DNA from: Paludibacteraceae bacterium
GTDB lineage: Bacteria > Bacteroidota > Bacteroidia > Bacteroidales > Paludibacteraceae
Assembly: GCA_016938015.1 (NCBI GenBank)
Contig: JAFGVL010000105.1
Coordinates: forward strand, 1 to 64,000
Length of the DNA stretch: 64,000 nt
Reading direction: 5' to 3'
Below are positions 41,842 through 51,974 of the stretch, one piece after another. The position numbers were made by a program, and so were the translations under genes. The first letter of the stretch is position 1. Each line of letters starts with the position of its first letter. The notes below the pieces were generated by a model. That model ran no database searches. It saw nothing but the letters and a program-made list of their open reading frames with translations, and was not told the origin of the DNA.

Positions 41842-42186
41842 TTATAAATCGGGATTATCAGTTGGAAGAGTTAAGCCTTTTCGGATGGCAAGCAGTTCCT
41901 CTTTAACACTTGATAAACGAGTAAATATTTCTTGATGAACTGCAACCGAAGATTTACTTTCTTTCATCTTTTTTTTTGCCCCTATAAGAGTAAGTCCTTG
42001 AACACGAACCAAGTAATAAATTTGTTTCAAGGTTTCAATATCTTGTTCGGTATAAAAACGGGTGCCCTTTACATTTTTATGCGGTTGTATTTGCTGTGCA
42101 AATTCTTTCTCCCAAAAACGCAACAACGACTGGTTTACATTCAGCATTGTTGCTACTTCCGATATCGAATAATACAGCTTTGACAT
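41842..42186 (-). CDS. MerR family transcriptional regulator
   Basis: YYSISEVATMLNVNQSLLRFWEKEFAQQIQPHKNVKGTRFYTEQDIETLKQIYYLV. Confidence 0.93.
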   Translation of the reverse strand: MSKLYYSISEVATMLNVNQSLLRFWEKEFAQQIQPHKNVKGTRFYTEQDIETLKQIYYLVRVQGLTLIGAKKKMKESKSSVAVHQEIFTRLSSVKEELLAIRKGLTLPTDNPDL

Positions 42187-43464
42187 CTATTTACGCCTGA
42201 TAGTTAATCGTTGACCTATTTGAATTTTACTTCCTCTTAATCCGTTCCATCGTTTAATATCGGAAACTTTAACACCATATCTACTGGCTATCCCTGTAAG
42301 GGTATCTCCTCGCCTTACTTTATGTACAACTTTTCTGTGTTTAGGCTTATGTACAACCGGAGGGTCTACCGGTTCTTGAATAATGGCTAAAGAGTCGATA
42401 CAAGAAGGTGCAAAAATAGAATCTTTCAAATCAATAAACTTCGACGCATAATGAGTAGGAAGTCTTAAGTTATATTCTTTTAGTTTGCTTCCGGGAATAA
42501 TATCTTTTCTATATTGAGGGTTTAGTATTCGTAATTCATCAATTGGAATACCCAATACTTGTGATACTTTATAGAATGACAAACGTTCATTTACCACAAT
42601 AGTATCTGTATAAATAGGCATATCTATTTCAGCCGGACAAAGATTATGATCCGAGTAATACTGCATCACATAATTTGCTGCGATAAAAATAGGCACATAA
42701 CTGCGGGTTTCGGCAGGTAAAAAACGGTATATACTCCAATAATCACGTTTGCCTCCCGACCTACGAATAGCTTTATTTACAGTACCCGGACCACAATTGT
42801 AAGCAGCAATTGCCATGTGCCAATCATTGTATATTCGGTATAAATCTTTTAAATAGCGTACGGCAGCATACGTTGATTTTACCGGATCACAGCGTTCATC
42901 TACTAAAGTATTTACCGTTAATCCGTACATCCTTCCCGTTGAAGGCATAAATTGCCACAATCCGCGTGCGCCGGCTCTGGAAACCACAGTTGTGTTTAAA
43001 GCCGATTCAATTACCGGCAAAATCTTAAACTCTATTGGCATATCGTTTTCTGCCAATATATCTTCAAAGATGGGGAAATAGTATTTACTGAGTCCAAGCA
43101 ACTTTTCTACATGGTCGCGTCGTCTGTCTACATAAAAATTTATAACCGTTTTTACTTTGTTATTATACGGCATATCAATTTCGTTGGGCAAACTTTCTAA
43201 TTTTAATTTTATAATACTATCAGAATATTCAATATTCTCGTAACCTTTCTTTTTACATTTTCCTTTTTTGGAATGCTTTGCATAGTATGAAAACATCAAA
43301 CTATCCATTACAGAATTAAAAGAACAAGGAACGGTAAAAGAACTTTCGAGCATTTCGGAAGTTTCTGTAGAACTTAATGGTTCAGAAAAATCTTCATCTT
43401 GTGCTAGTATAAAAGGGGAAAAAACGGCAATAATTAGAAAGGATAGGATTATTTTTTTACTCAT
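42187..43464 (-). CDS. lytic transglycosylase (MltD-like) with C-terminal LysM
   Basis: ESALNTTVVSRAGARGLWQFMPSTGRMYGL; AAYNCGPGTVNKAIRRSGG; LysM VHKVRRGDTLTGIASRYGVKVSDIKRWNGLRGSKIQIGQRL. Confidence 0.95.
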   Translation of the reverse strand: MSKKIILSFLIIAVFSPFILAQDEDFSEPLSSTETSEMLESSFTVPCSFNSVMDSLMFSYYAKHSKKGKCKKKGYENIEYSDSIIKLKLESLPNEIDMPYNNKVKTVINFYVDRRRDHVEKLLGLSKYYFPIFEDILAENDMPIEFKILPVIESALNTTVVSRAGARGLWQFMPSTGRMYGLTVNTLVDERCDPVKSTYAAVRYLKDLYRIYNDWHMAIAAYNCGPGTVNKAIRRSGGKRDYWSIYRFLPAETRSYVPIFIAANYVMQYYSDHNLCPAEIDMPIYTDTIVVNERLSFYKVSQVLGIPIDELRILNPQYRKDIIPGSKLKEYNLRLPTHYASKFIDLKDSIFAPSCIDSLAIIQEPVDPPVVHKPKHRKVVHKVRRGDTLTGIASRYGVKVSDIKRWNGLRGSKIQIGQRLTIRRK

Positions 43465-43474
43465 TATTATAAAT

Positions 43475-44134
43475 CTAAAAAGTTAGTTGACAACGCAAAC
43501 CCAGCGTTGTGCTATTAAAATCAAAATTATTATTAAAAAATGGTTCAACACGTAACGATAAATCGGGACTAATATCAAAATCATACAATTGGGCATCTAC
43601 ATAGGCATCTAAAATGGTTAAACCATAAAACGCCACAATACCTATAATTGATAAATCTCTATTGTATCTGTAACTCTGCCTTTTTTGGTTTAAAACCTGC
43701 TCTAGCCAAGCCATATCAGAAGAGTTTGCTTTAAATGCAGCCACATCTTCACCACTTGGAATTCTATTCACATAATCTTCCGTTAACGGATCATCATCGG
43801 CTATCGAAATATACTCCTTTTTATAGCTGTTGTAATATGCACCATTCCATGAAATAGCGTAAATTAACGCCGCATAACCTGCATACACAATTGGCACTTT
43901 CCAATACTTGCGGTTATATATTTGACCTAAACCGGGCACTAGCATACTATAGAATAATGCTTTTTTGGGATTCGGTTTAAATACTACCAACCGATTGCCC
44001 TTTGATATAGTATCGGGCACACTACTATTTTTATTTACAGTGTTCCTAACAAGTACAGAATCCGACTGCGAAAAACAAATTTGCATGCTAACAAATAAGC
44101 AAGCCATCATCAATATAAGAACACGCTTATTCAA
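43475..44134 (-). CDS. DUF5683-like membrane protein
   Basis: PNPKKALFYSMLVPGLGQIYNRKYWKVPIVYAGYAALIYAI; adjacent to parB. Confidence 0.8.
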   Translation of the reverse strand: MNKRVLILMMACLFVSMQICFSQSDSVLVRNTVNKNSSVPDTISKGNRLVVFKPNPKKALFYSMLVPGLGQIYNRKYWKVPIVYAGYAALIYAISWNGAYYNSYKKEYISIADDDPLTEDYVNRIPSGEDVAAFKANSSDMAWLEQVLNQKRQSYRYNRDLSIIGIVAFYGLTILDAYVDAQLYDFDISPDLSLRVEPFFNNNFDFNSTTLGLRCQLTF

Positions 44135-44146
44135 GTTATATTGCTA

Positions 44147-45016
44147 TTATTTTGTATGTAAAATTTGAATCAATTGATCCAATTCTTCTTCTGAATTAAA
44201 TGGAAGTATAATTTTTCCTTTACCATTATCACTACACACCAATTCTACACGAGTTTGCAAACTAGTTGAAAGAGAAGCTTTTATTGCTTGATATTTTTCT
44301 TGAAAGAGCCCTTTCTTCTCTAACGGTTCTTTTAAATCAACTTCTTGTTTATTTTTTAAAGAACGAACAAGTTCCTCTACTTTGCGAACCGTAAAATCGT
44401 TGGCAAGAATAGCATTATACACTTCTAACTGCTGTATGGGGTTTTCGATATTAATCAAAGCGCGCGCATGACCCATATCAATTTTTTTGGCTGTAATACC
44501 CAATTGAATTTCGGCCGGTAGTTTAAGCAAACGCAAATAGTTGGCAACAGTAGCACGTTTTTTCCCTACCAATTCACTCAATTTATCTTGTGTAAGGTTA
44601 TTTTCTTCCACTAATTTTTGATACCCTAAGGCTTCTTCAATAGCATTTAAGTCGTCGCGCTGAATATTTTCGATAAGTGCCAACTGCAACACTTGGTCAT
44701 CTTCTGCAGTTTTAATATAAGCCGGCACCTTTTGTAAACCTGCTTTTTTTGAAGCTCTGTAACGACGTTCGCCGGCAATAATCTGATAAGTACCATCGTT
44801 TTGCTTACGCACGGTAATAGGCTGAATAACACCTACCGATTTAATTGAAGCAGCTAGTTCGTTCAAACTTTCTTCGTCAAAATGGGTGCGTGGCTGGTTC
44901 GAATTGGGACGTATTTTTTCAATTTCAATTTCACCAAAAGCCGATGAGCCGGCAGTAGAAACCTCTTCCATTTCGAGCAAAGCGCCCATTCCTCTTCCAA
45001 GTACTGATTTTGCCAT
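44147..45016 (-). CDS. parB: ParB/Spo0J chromosome-partitioning protein
   Basis: RPNSNQPRTHFDEESLNELAASIKSVGVIQPITVRK; IIAGERRYRASKKAGL; ALIENIQRDDLNAIEEA. Confidence 0.98.
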   Translation of the reverse strand: MAKSVLGRGMGALLEMEEVSTAGSSAFGEIEIEKIRPNSNQPRTHFDEESLNELAASIKSVGVIQPITVRKQNDGTYQIIAGERRYRASKKAGLQKVPAYIKTAEDDQVLQLALIENIQRDDLNAIEEALGYQKLVEENNLTQDKLSELVGKKRATVANYLRLLKLPAEIQLGITAKKIDMGHARALINIENPIQQLEVYNAILANDFTVRKVEELVRSLKNKQEVDLKEPLEKKGLFQEKYQAIKASLSTSLQTRVELVCSDNGKGKIILPFNSEEELDQLIQILHTK

Positions 45017-45099
45017 AAATTTTATTTCAAATGTACTTAACTGTAATTATAATTACCAACATTACTTTTAGGTAAACCGAAAGCAACAAGTAAATTATG

Positions 45100-45864
45100 T
45101 TATTTATTTTTCTTTATTAATTCCTTTGCCAACTCCAAATGATTCAGTGTGCCTTTTGATTCAGGATCATACAGAAGTACAGGCTGACCATAACTTGGAG
45201 CTTCGCTTAACTTTACGTTTCGTTGAATAACCGTATCAAACACCATTACTTCAAAATGTCTTTTTACTTCTTGGTAAACCTGATTGGCTAAACGCAAACG
45301 AGAATCAAACATAGTAAGTAAAAAACCTTCTATGGCCAATTCCGGATTAAGCTTGCTTTTAATTATTTTAATGGTGTTTAGCAATTTGCTAATTCCTTCT
45401 AATGCAAAATACTCACACTGAACGGGAATAATAACCGAATCGGCAGCAGTCAACGAATTCACTGTTATCAATCCTAATGAAGGGGAACAATCAATTAAAA
45501 TATAATCGTAGCTATTTTTAAGCGGACTAAGTACTTTGCGAAGCACCACATCCCTATCATCCATATTAACCATTTCTATTTCGGCGCCAACTAAATCTAT
45601 GTGCGATGGAATAATGTCTAAATTTTTTACTGCTGTACTACAAATAGCTGTTGTTGCATCAATACCATCTAACAAACATTGATAAATACTTAAGCCGTGA
45701 GCTTTTACATCAATACCCAAACCCGACGAAGCGTTTGCTTGTGGATCGGCATCTACTATCAAAACTTTTTGTTTCAATGTAGCTAAAGAGGCAGCCAAAT
45801 TAATAGTGGTAGTTGTTTTTCCTACACCGCCTTTTTGGTTTGCTAATGCTATAATTTTTCCCAT
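45100..45864 (-). CDS. parA: ParA/Soj chromosome-partitioning ATPase
   Basis: MGKIIALANQKGGVGKTTTTINLAASLA; DADPQANASSGLG. Confidence 0.98.
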   Translation of the reverse strand: MGKIIALANQKGGVGKTTTTINLAASLATLKQKVLIVDADPQANASSGLGIDVKAHGLSIYQCLLDGIDATTAICSTAVKNLDIIPSHIDLVGAEIEMVNMDDRDVVLRKVLSPLKNSYDYILIDCSPSLGLITVNSLTAADSVIIPVQCEYFALEGISKLLNTIKIIKSKLNPELAIEGFLLTMFDSRLRLANQVYQEVKRHFEVMVFDTVIQRNVKLSEAPSYGQPVLLYDPESKGTLNHLELAKELIKKNK

Positions 45865-46122
45865 TTATTACTAGAGTATTAATCAAGGTAGCAAAAATAT
45901 CAATAAATTCTTGTGTATGAAAGAAAAAGAAGTGAATACACGCTCTAAGTTATTAACATTTTCTGTTAATAACTTTTGAATAAAGAATTTAGCTGCGGAA
46001 ATTTTCAAACTCAAGTCAAAAGAGTTGCATAAGTTTTAATTGTTTGATAACTAACATAGCATATTTTTTTCTATTTTTGCGTACTCAAAAAAATGCTTTC
46101 AACTTATACCTAAAAGCAACTT

Positions 46123-47811
46123 ATGAAAAATAACAGCATACGCACATTTTTAATTGTTATTATAGGCATTGTTTTACTCAATACTATTTCAGCTTTTCTT
46201 TTTTTTAGATTAGATCTTACTTCCGAAAAGCGATATAGCATTTCAGACAATACAAAAAAAATGCTTTCGGGTTTAAATAACAAAACCCATATTAAAATAT
46301 ACCTCGATGGTGATTTAAACCCCGGGTTTTTACGCTTAAAAAAATCGACAGCCGAACTGTTGGACGAATTTAAAGTATATGCTTCCACCGACTTTAGTTA
46401 TGAGTTTATAAACCCCTCAGAGGCAAATTCTGCCGAAGCAAGAAATAAAAACTACATTACGATGGAACGCCGCGGAATGCGCGCATTTACTATTTACGAA
46501 AAAGATGACGAAGGGAAAGCGATACAAAAAGTAGTGTTTCCGTGGGCAGAAATTACTTATGGCAAAGATACTGCTTTTGTAAACTTACTGAAAAACAACC
46601 CTCGACTGTCGGGTACTGAAAACTTAAACCACTCCATCGAAAATTTAGAATTTGAATTAACTGATGCTATACGTATTAAGGCAATAAAAACCACTCGAAA
46701 AATTGCTTTTTTAGAAGGACACAACGAACTTCCACCCGAAATGGTATACGATGCCTCTGTATCATTGAGTAAATATTTTCAAGTAGATAGAGGAGCGTTA
46801 AACAACAACCCGTCTATTCTAAAAGAATATCAAGCTATTATCATTGCTAAACCGGAAACAGCTTTTTCGGAACAAGAAAAATTCATCATCGATCAATATA
46901 TTATGAATGGAGGAAAAGTATTATGGTTGCTGGATGGTGTCAGATTGGCAATGGATAGTTTATCTACCGTAGGCATATCTCCTGTAATACCGTTAAACAT
47001 TAACCTCGACGACCAACTTTTTAAATATGGCGTACGCATTGCTCCTGTTTTATTGCAAGATATGCAATGCACACAAGTGCCAATAAATGTAGCCCGCCCC
47101 GATGAAGAAGCAAAATTTGAACCCATGCCTTGGTATTATTCTCCTTTGCTGCTTGCCTCTCCAAATCATACCATTTCGCGCAATATAACAGAAGTAAAAG
47201 CTGATTTTGCAAGCGCTTTAGACTTAACCGTAAGTCAAAATTCTAAAGTAAAAAAAACAATTCTGTTGGTTACATCCAATGCTACTCATGTAGAAATGAC
47301 ACCGTCTAGAATAGACCTAAACAATATGTACGATATTGATAGTAAAACTTATTTTAATGCAGGATACATACCTATTGCTGCTGCTTTAGAAGGAGTTTTC
47401 CCTTCCGTTTTTACCAACCGACTTGTTCCCGAAGGGATTATAAGCAACGGCGAAATAAAAAAAGAAAGCAAACCTACAAGAATGATTGTAGTGGCTGATG
47501 GAGACATTATCAGAAATGACCTGCAAGGAGATGGCGAAAATTTGCAACTTTTACCCATGGGCTTCGACCGATATGCACAAAGAGAATACGGCAACCGAAG
47601 CTTTATATTAAATTCAATACTTTATTTAACTGACGATGAGGGTTGGTTACAACTACGCTCTCGCGAATTTAAAATACGCACCTTGAATAAAAAAGTTGTC
47701 GTTTCGGAGAAAAAGAAATGGCAATTAATCAATGTTGCCTTGCCGCTTATTTTACTATTACTATTTGCTTTAATATACACCACTATGCGTAGAAAAGTTT
47801 ACACGCACTAA
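46123..47811 (+). CDS. gldG: gliding motility-associated ABC transporter component GldG
   Basis: N-terminal TM, RLDLTSEKRYSISDNTKKMLSGLNNKTHIKIYLDGDLNPGF, C-terminal TM LINVALPLILLLLFALIYTTMRRKVY. Confidence 0.92.
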   Translation: MKNNSIRTFLIVIIGIVLLNTISAFLFFRLDLTSEKRYSISDNTKKMLSGLNNKTHIKIYLDGDLNPGFLRLKKSTAELLDEFKVYASTDFSYEFINPSEANSAEARNKNYITMERRGMRAFTIYEKDDEGKAIQKVVFPWAEITYGKDTAFVNLLKNNPRLSGTENLNHSIENLEFELTDAIRIKAIKTTRKIAFLEGHNELPPEMVYDASVSLSKYFQVDRGALNNNPSILKEYQAIIIAKPETAFSEQEKFIIDQYIMNGGKVLWLLDGVRLAMDSLSTVGISPVIPLNINLDDQLFKYGVRIAPVLLQDMQCTQVPINVARPDEEAKFEPMPWYYSPLLLASPNHTISRNITEVKADFASALDLTVSQNSKVKKTILLVTSNATHVEMTPSRIDLNNMYDIDSKTYFNAGYIPIAAALEGVFPSVFTNRLVPEGIISNGEIKKESKPTRMIVVADGDIIRNDLQGDGENLQLLPMGFDRYAQREYGNRSFILNSILYLTDDEGWLQLRSREFKIRTLNKKVVVSEKKKWQLINVALPLILLLLFALIYTTMRRKVYTH

Positions 47812-47821
47812 GATGCAATTA

Positions 47822-47852
47822 TTTGGAGATAACAAACTTTTAGTTACCTTTG
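47822..47852 (+). promoter_or_regulatory. predicted dnaN promoter
   Basis: TTTG (47822-47825) - 19 nt - TACCTTTG (47845-47852), exact Bacteroidota consensus spacing, 37 nt before the ATG. Confidence 0.8.
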
Positions 47853-47889
47853 GTCGTTTAATTTAACAGTTCTAAAAAACATATATTCT

Positions 47890-49014
47890 ATGAAATTCAT
47901 TGTATCAAGCACAAAACTATCAAGTCATTTACAAGCAATTAGCAGAGTTATTGCCAGCAAAAGTACCCTCCCCATTTTAGAATGTTTTTTACTTAGTTTA
48001 AAAGGGAAAGTATTAACTATTACTACCTCCGATTTAGAAACTACACTGATAACTTCTTTAGAAGTAGAAAAAAGTGAAGGTCAAGGTTTGGTAGCCATTT
48101 CTGCCAAAATATTATTAGACTCACTGCGTGAACTACCCGAACAACCACTGGAGTTTGATATAAACAACGATAACTTGGCTTTATCTATTAAATATGAAAC
48201 AGGAATATTTAATTTTATCGGACAAAACGGTGACGAATATCCGAAGCTACCCGAACTAAGTAAAGAAGCTAACGAGCTGAAAATTGACACGGACACACTC
48301 AATTCGGGTATCACAAAATCTATTTTTGCTACTGCCGACGACGAACTGCGTCCGGTAATGAATGGAATATATTTCGACATTACAACAGAAGGAATAACCA
48401 TGGTTGCCACAGACGCACACAAATTAGTTCGCGTTAAAACAACTGCCTATAAAGGATCTGCTGATGCAGCTTTTATTTTAGCAAAAAAGCCGGCTACATT
48501 ATTAAAAAATATTTTACCTAAAGAAAGTGGCGAAGTTAGCGTTCAGTTTGACGAAAAAAATACTGTGATTACGCTTTCTAATTACAAAATGATATGCAGA
48601 CAAGTTGAAGGACGTTACCCTAACTATAACGGTGTAATACCTCAAAATAATCCGCATAAATTAATTATCGACCGATTAGCATTTATGAATGCCTTAAAAC
48701 GCGTTTCGATATTTTCTAACCAAGCAAGTAATTTAATTAAACTTCAACTTACCGAAAATGCCATTCATATAACTGCCCAAGATATTGATTTCTCGGTTTC
48801 TGCAGAAGAAAATATTTCATGTCAATACAGCGGTGAGCCTATGAGCATCGGCTTTAAATCTACCTTTTTGATAGATATTTTAAATAATATCAACTCGGGT
48901 GATGTGGTGCTTGAATTGGCAGACCCATCGCGTGCAGGATTAATACTTCCTTTTGAAAACGACGAAAACGAAGATTTATTAATGTTGCTTATGCCTATGC
49001 TATTAAACGATTAG
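47890..49014 (+). CDS. dnaN: DNA polymerase III subunit beta (sliding clamp)
   Basis: MKFIVSSTKLSSHLQAISRVIASKSTLPILECFLLSLKGKVLTITTSDLETTL; TDAHKLVRVK. Confidence 0.98.
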   Translation: MKFIVSSTKLSSHLQAISRVIASKSTLPILECFLLSLKGKVLTITTSDLETTLITSLEVEKSEGQGLVAISAKILLDSLRELPEQPLEFDINNDNLALSIKYETGIFNFIGQNGDEYPKLPELSKEANELKIDTDTLNSGITKSIFATADDELRPVMNGIYFDITTEGITMVATDAHKLVRVKTTAYKGSADAAFILAKKPATLLKNILPKESGEVSVQFDEKNTVITLSNYKMICRQVEGRYPNYNGVIPQNNPHKLIIDRLAFMNALKRVSIFSNQASNLIKLQLTENAIHITAQDIDFSVSAEENISCQYSGEPMSIGFKSTFLIDILNNINSGDVVLELADPSRAGLILPFENDENEDLLMLLMPMLLND

Positions 49015-49061
49015 GCATCTACTTGGCTCAGCAAAAAATAAAAAACGAAAAACTATCTATG

Positions 49062-49098
49062 TAAAAGTGAAGTTAATAATAGCTTCACTTTTATTTTT
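49062..49098 (+). terminator. hairpin terminator after dnaN
   Basis: taaaagtgaag / cttcactttta followed by tttttc. Confidence 0.75.
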
Positions 49099-49125
49099 CA
49101 TATTCAACTATAAATTGTTAACCAC

Positions 49126-49893
49126 ATGCAATTAGCCCTAAAAAACCCCATCATCTTTTTCGATTTGGAAACTACCGGTACCGACATTGTAAATGACCGT
49201 ATTGTAGAAATTTCTTATTTAAAAATTCATCCAAATGGACTGGAAGAATCCAAAACAATGAGAATTAACCCCAGTATTCCAATTCCTATACAGTCATCAG
49301 AAATACACGGCATATACGATAAAGATGTAGAAAATGCTCCTGCATTTAAAGAAGTAGCAAAGCTTATTGCACGCGATTTTGAAGGAGCCGATTTAGCCGG
49401 CTATAACTCGAACCGATTTGATGTGCCCCTACTGGCAGAAGAATTTATTCGCGCAGAAATTGATATTGATATGACCAAACGTAAATTTATAGATGTTCAA
49501 ACCATATTTCATAAAAAAGAACAACGCACCTTAAGTGCTGCCTATAAATTTTATTGTAACAAAGACTTGGAAAATGCTCATACTGCCGAAGCCGATACAA
49601 AAGCTACCTACGAAATACTTCAATCGCAACTCGACAAATATACCGATCTGAAAAATGAGGTAGCTTTTCTTGCCGATTTTTCTTCATTTAACAGAAATGT
49701 AGATTTTGCAGGAAGAATTGTTTACAACGACAATAACGAGGAAGTAATCAACTTCGGAAAATACAAAGGTCAGTTAGTTACAGAGGTATTAAAAAAAGAT
49801 CCCGGTTACTATGGATGGATTATGGCAGCCGATTTCTCGCTACATACCAAACAAGTATTTACAAAAATTAAGTTGCGTGACTTTAATAAATAA
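49126..49893 (+). CDS. DnaQ-like 3'-5' exonuclease
   Basis: IIFFDLETTGTDIVNDRIVEISYLKIHPNG; GYNSNRFDVPLLAEE; ENAHTAEADTKATYEIL. Confidence 0.93.
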   Translation: MQLALKNPIIFFDLETTGTDIVNDRIVEISYLKIHPNGLEESKTMRINPSIPIPIQSSEIHGIYDKDVENAPAFKEVAKLIARDFEGADLAGYNSNRFDVPLLAEEFIRAEIDIDMTKRKFIDVQTIFHKKEQRTLSAAYKFYCNKDLENAHTAEADTKATYEILQSQLDKYTDLKNEVAFLADFSSFNRNVDFAGRIVYNDNNEEVINFGKYKGQLVTEVLKKDPGYYGWIMAADFSLHTKQVFTKIKLRDFNK

Positions 49894-49999
49894 AGAAATA
49901 AAAGAAATTAAAAGAATGAAAAAGACAACTAGGTAAAATACAAAACTCCTTTTCCTATTCTTTAATTAGTTTAATTTTCTTAATTCGTTAATTAATTTC

Positions 50000-50701
50000 A
50001 TGTTTCAATTCAAACAATTTACCGTTTATCAAGAACATTGTGCCATGAAAGTAGGCACCGATGGGGTATTGCTAGGAGCATGGACTGATTGTGAAAATGC
50101 ACAACGAATTTTAGATATAGGAACCGGAACCGGATTACTTGCTTTAATGCTGGCTCAACGCTGCTCAGCTCATATTGTAGGCATCGACATTGACCAATCG
50201 GCTGTGAACCAAGCAAAAGAAAATATCGCAAAAAGTGCGTGGAAAAATAGAATAACGATTTTTCATTGCTCTTTTCAAGATTTCTGTACTACAGAAAAAA
50301 ACAGCTACGACTGTATCATAAGTAATCCACCTTATTTTGAAAACGCCTTAAAATCGCCTTTAGAGAAAAGAACTATTGCCCGACATACCGATAAACTGAA
50401 ACTTACCGAAATACTTGAAGGCAGCAAAAAGTTACTTTCAAAACATGGTAGCTTAAACCTTATTTTGCCATACAAAGAAGGTTTATTACTGATTGAAGAA
50501 GCAAAAGAATGGGGGTTTTATTGCCGAAAAAAAACAACTGTTTTCCCTCGTGAAAATAGTACTGCAAAACGTATCTTACTAAACTTTAAATTAGAAGATG
50601 GCTTATGCAAAGAATCTGACCTTACCATAGAAACTGATAAAAGGCATCAGTACACTGAAGCATACAAAAAATTAACGGGCGATTTTTATTTAAAATTTTA
50701 A
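50000..50701 (+). CDS. tRNA1(Val) (adenine(37)-N6)-methyltransferase-like protein
   Basis: FQFKQFTVYQEHCAMKVGTDGVLLGAWTDCENAQRILDIGTGTGLLALMLAQRC; IISNPPYFENALKSP. Confidence 0.92.
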   Translation: MFQFKQFTVYQEHCAMKVGTDGVLLGAWTDCENAQRILDIGTGTGLLALMLAQRCSAHIVGIDIDQSAVNQAKENIAKSAWKNRITIFHCSFQDFCTTEKNSYDCIISNPPYFENALKSPLEKRTIARHTDKLKLTEILEGSKKLLSKHGSLNLILPYKEGLLLIEEAKEWGFYCRKKTTVFPRENSTAKRILLNFKLEDGLCKESDLTIETDKRHQYTEAYKKLTGDFYLKF

Positions 50702-50719
50702 GCTCCTTACATAAAAAAA

Positions 50720-50748
50720 GTTTGCTGAAAAATTATTTTTCAGCAAAC
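50720..50748. terminator. bidirectional hairpin terminator between convergent genes
   Basis: gtttgctgaaaaa-tta-tttttcagcaaac, 13-bp perfect stem. Confidence 0.85.
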
Positions 50749-50792
50749 CTATATAGATACCCATTACATATTTTAAAATTTCAGAAAAGTAT

Positions 50793-51836
50793 TTATTGTT
50801 TTCTACCACATTTTTCTTTTTTTATCAATTTTTCTGTATAAAGCACATCATTTACTACCATACGCAACACGTAATTAGGCGTTTTGTAAGCAGACATATT
50901 TTCAGTAACACTATATGTTCCGGGCAGATGTTCTTTATCCATTATTTCTTTTACTTTTCTTCCGCTTAAATCGACCAAACTCATTTCAATTTTTGCAGGC
51001 GATTGTACGCTATACTCAATTTTTAAAACATCTTCAAACGGATTTGGGTAAACTTTGTATTTAAAACCGGTTTTGTTATCATACTGCTGATTAGCATCTG
51101 CTGTAACAGAAGCATTAAAATAGGCGTTATATTCTGTTCCATCGCAAGCACAATTAATACAATCGTATACCACATCTTTTATTTGCATTACCGCATAACG
51201 CTCTCCCGGAGCATAAAAAGCATATCGTAGTACTGTAAAATTATAATCAGAGCCACTAAATTCTTGCGTATACTTACGAGTTGATGTAACACGTAATACA
51301 TTACGCAGTTTAACACCTCCCGGTAAAATCAAAGTACCCCAAGCATCCGCTTTTAACTCATAAGAACCATTTATCGGAACCGAAAAATAATCTTTTATAT
51401 ATTCACCCTTCATTTCTCCTTTAACTTCAGAACCGTAGGCAAACGGATAACTCATTTCTACCAATGGCTCTTCAAATTTAATAACTGCATTATCAGTACT
51501 AAAGCCATAATACAATCGCTGTGTAGGGGTAGTTTTAAAATAAGAGATGCGTTCTCCGTTTTCGTCACTAGCTATGTACTCTTTTCTTTCTTGTATCACT
51601 TTTGATGCATCTTGTTGTAAATTAATTACAAAATCATTTTGAAATTTTGCGGCAGAAAAATCCCATACCTGATTAGGACCGGCAGCTCCGGCAGAAACAG
51701 TATCGATAAGTTGTTTGAGTTTTATTTCATCGCCATGCATCAATTCGTTGGCTGCATGAGTAAGCACTGTTTGAGCAAACAATGAAATACAAAATAGGTG
51801 GGTAAAAAAAATAACTAGCGTTAGTTTCGATTTCAT
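50793..51836 (-). CDS. secreted protein with T9SS type A sorting domain (start trimmed from 51923)
   Basis: Signal peptide MKSKLTLVIFFTHLFCISLFAQ; YKVYPNPFEDVLKIEYSVQSPAKIEMSLVDLSGRKVKEIMDKEHLPGTYS. Confidence 0.87.
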   Translation of the reverse strand: MKSKLTLVIFFTHLFCISLFAQTVLTHAANELMHGDEIKLKQLIDTVSAGAAGPNQVWDFSAAKFQNDFVINLQQDASKVIQERKEYIASDENGERISYFKTTPTQRLYYGFSTDNAVIKFEEPLVEMSYPFAYGSEVKGEMKGEYIKDYFSVPINGSYELKADAWGTLILPGGVKLRNVLRVTSTRKYTQEFSGSDYNFTVLRYAFYAPGERYAVMQIKDVVYDCINCACDGTEYNAYFNASVTADANQQYDNKTGFKYKVYPNPFEDVLKIEYSVQSPAKIEMSLVDLSGRKVKEIMDKEHLPGTYSVTENMSAYKTPNYVLRMVVNDVLYTEKLIKKEKCGRKQ

Positions 51837-51974
51837 AGTGTGTACGGTTTTTAGATTTTCGACTAACAAAATTAAGATTTTTTTTGATTTAGCAATATGT
51901 TTTATGAATAATTTTGCCAACAAAAAAATTACACTACTCCCTTTTTAAAGCTGAGCTATAGATTTACAGGAGGT

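Noticed and set aside
44147-46122. parS sites near parAB
   Set aside because: No TGTTTCACGTGAAACA-like 16-mer noticed by eye; a computed search would be needed
47822-49098. Replication origin near dnaN
   Set aside because: No dnaA gene and no evident DnaA-box cluster; dnaN is often not origin-linked in this phylum
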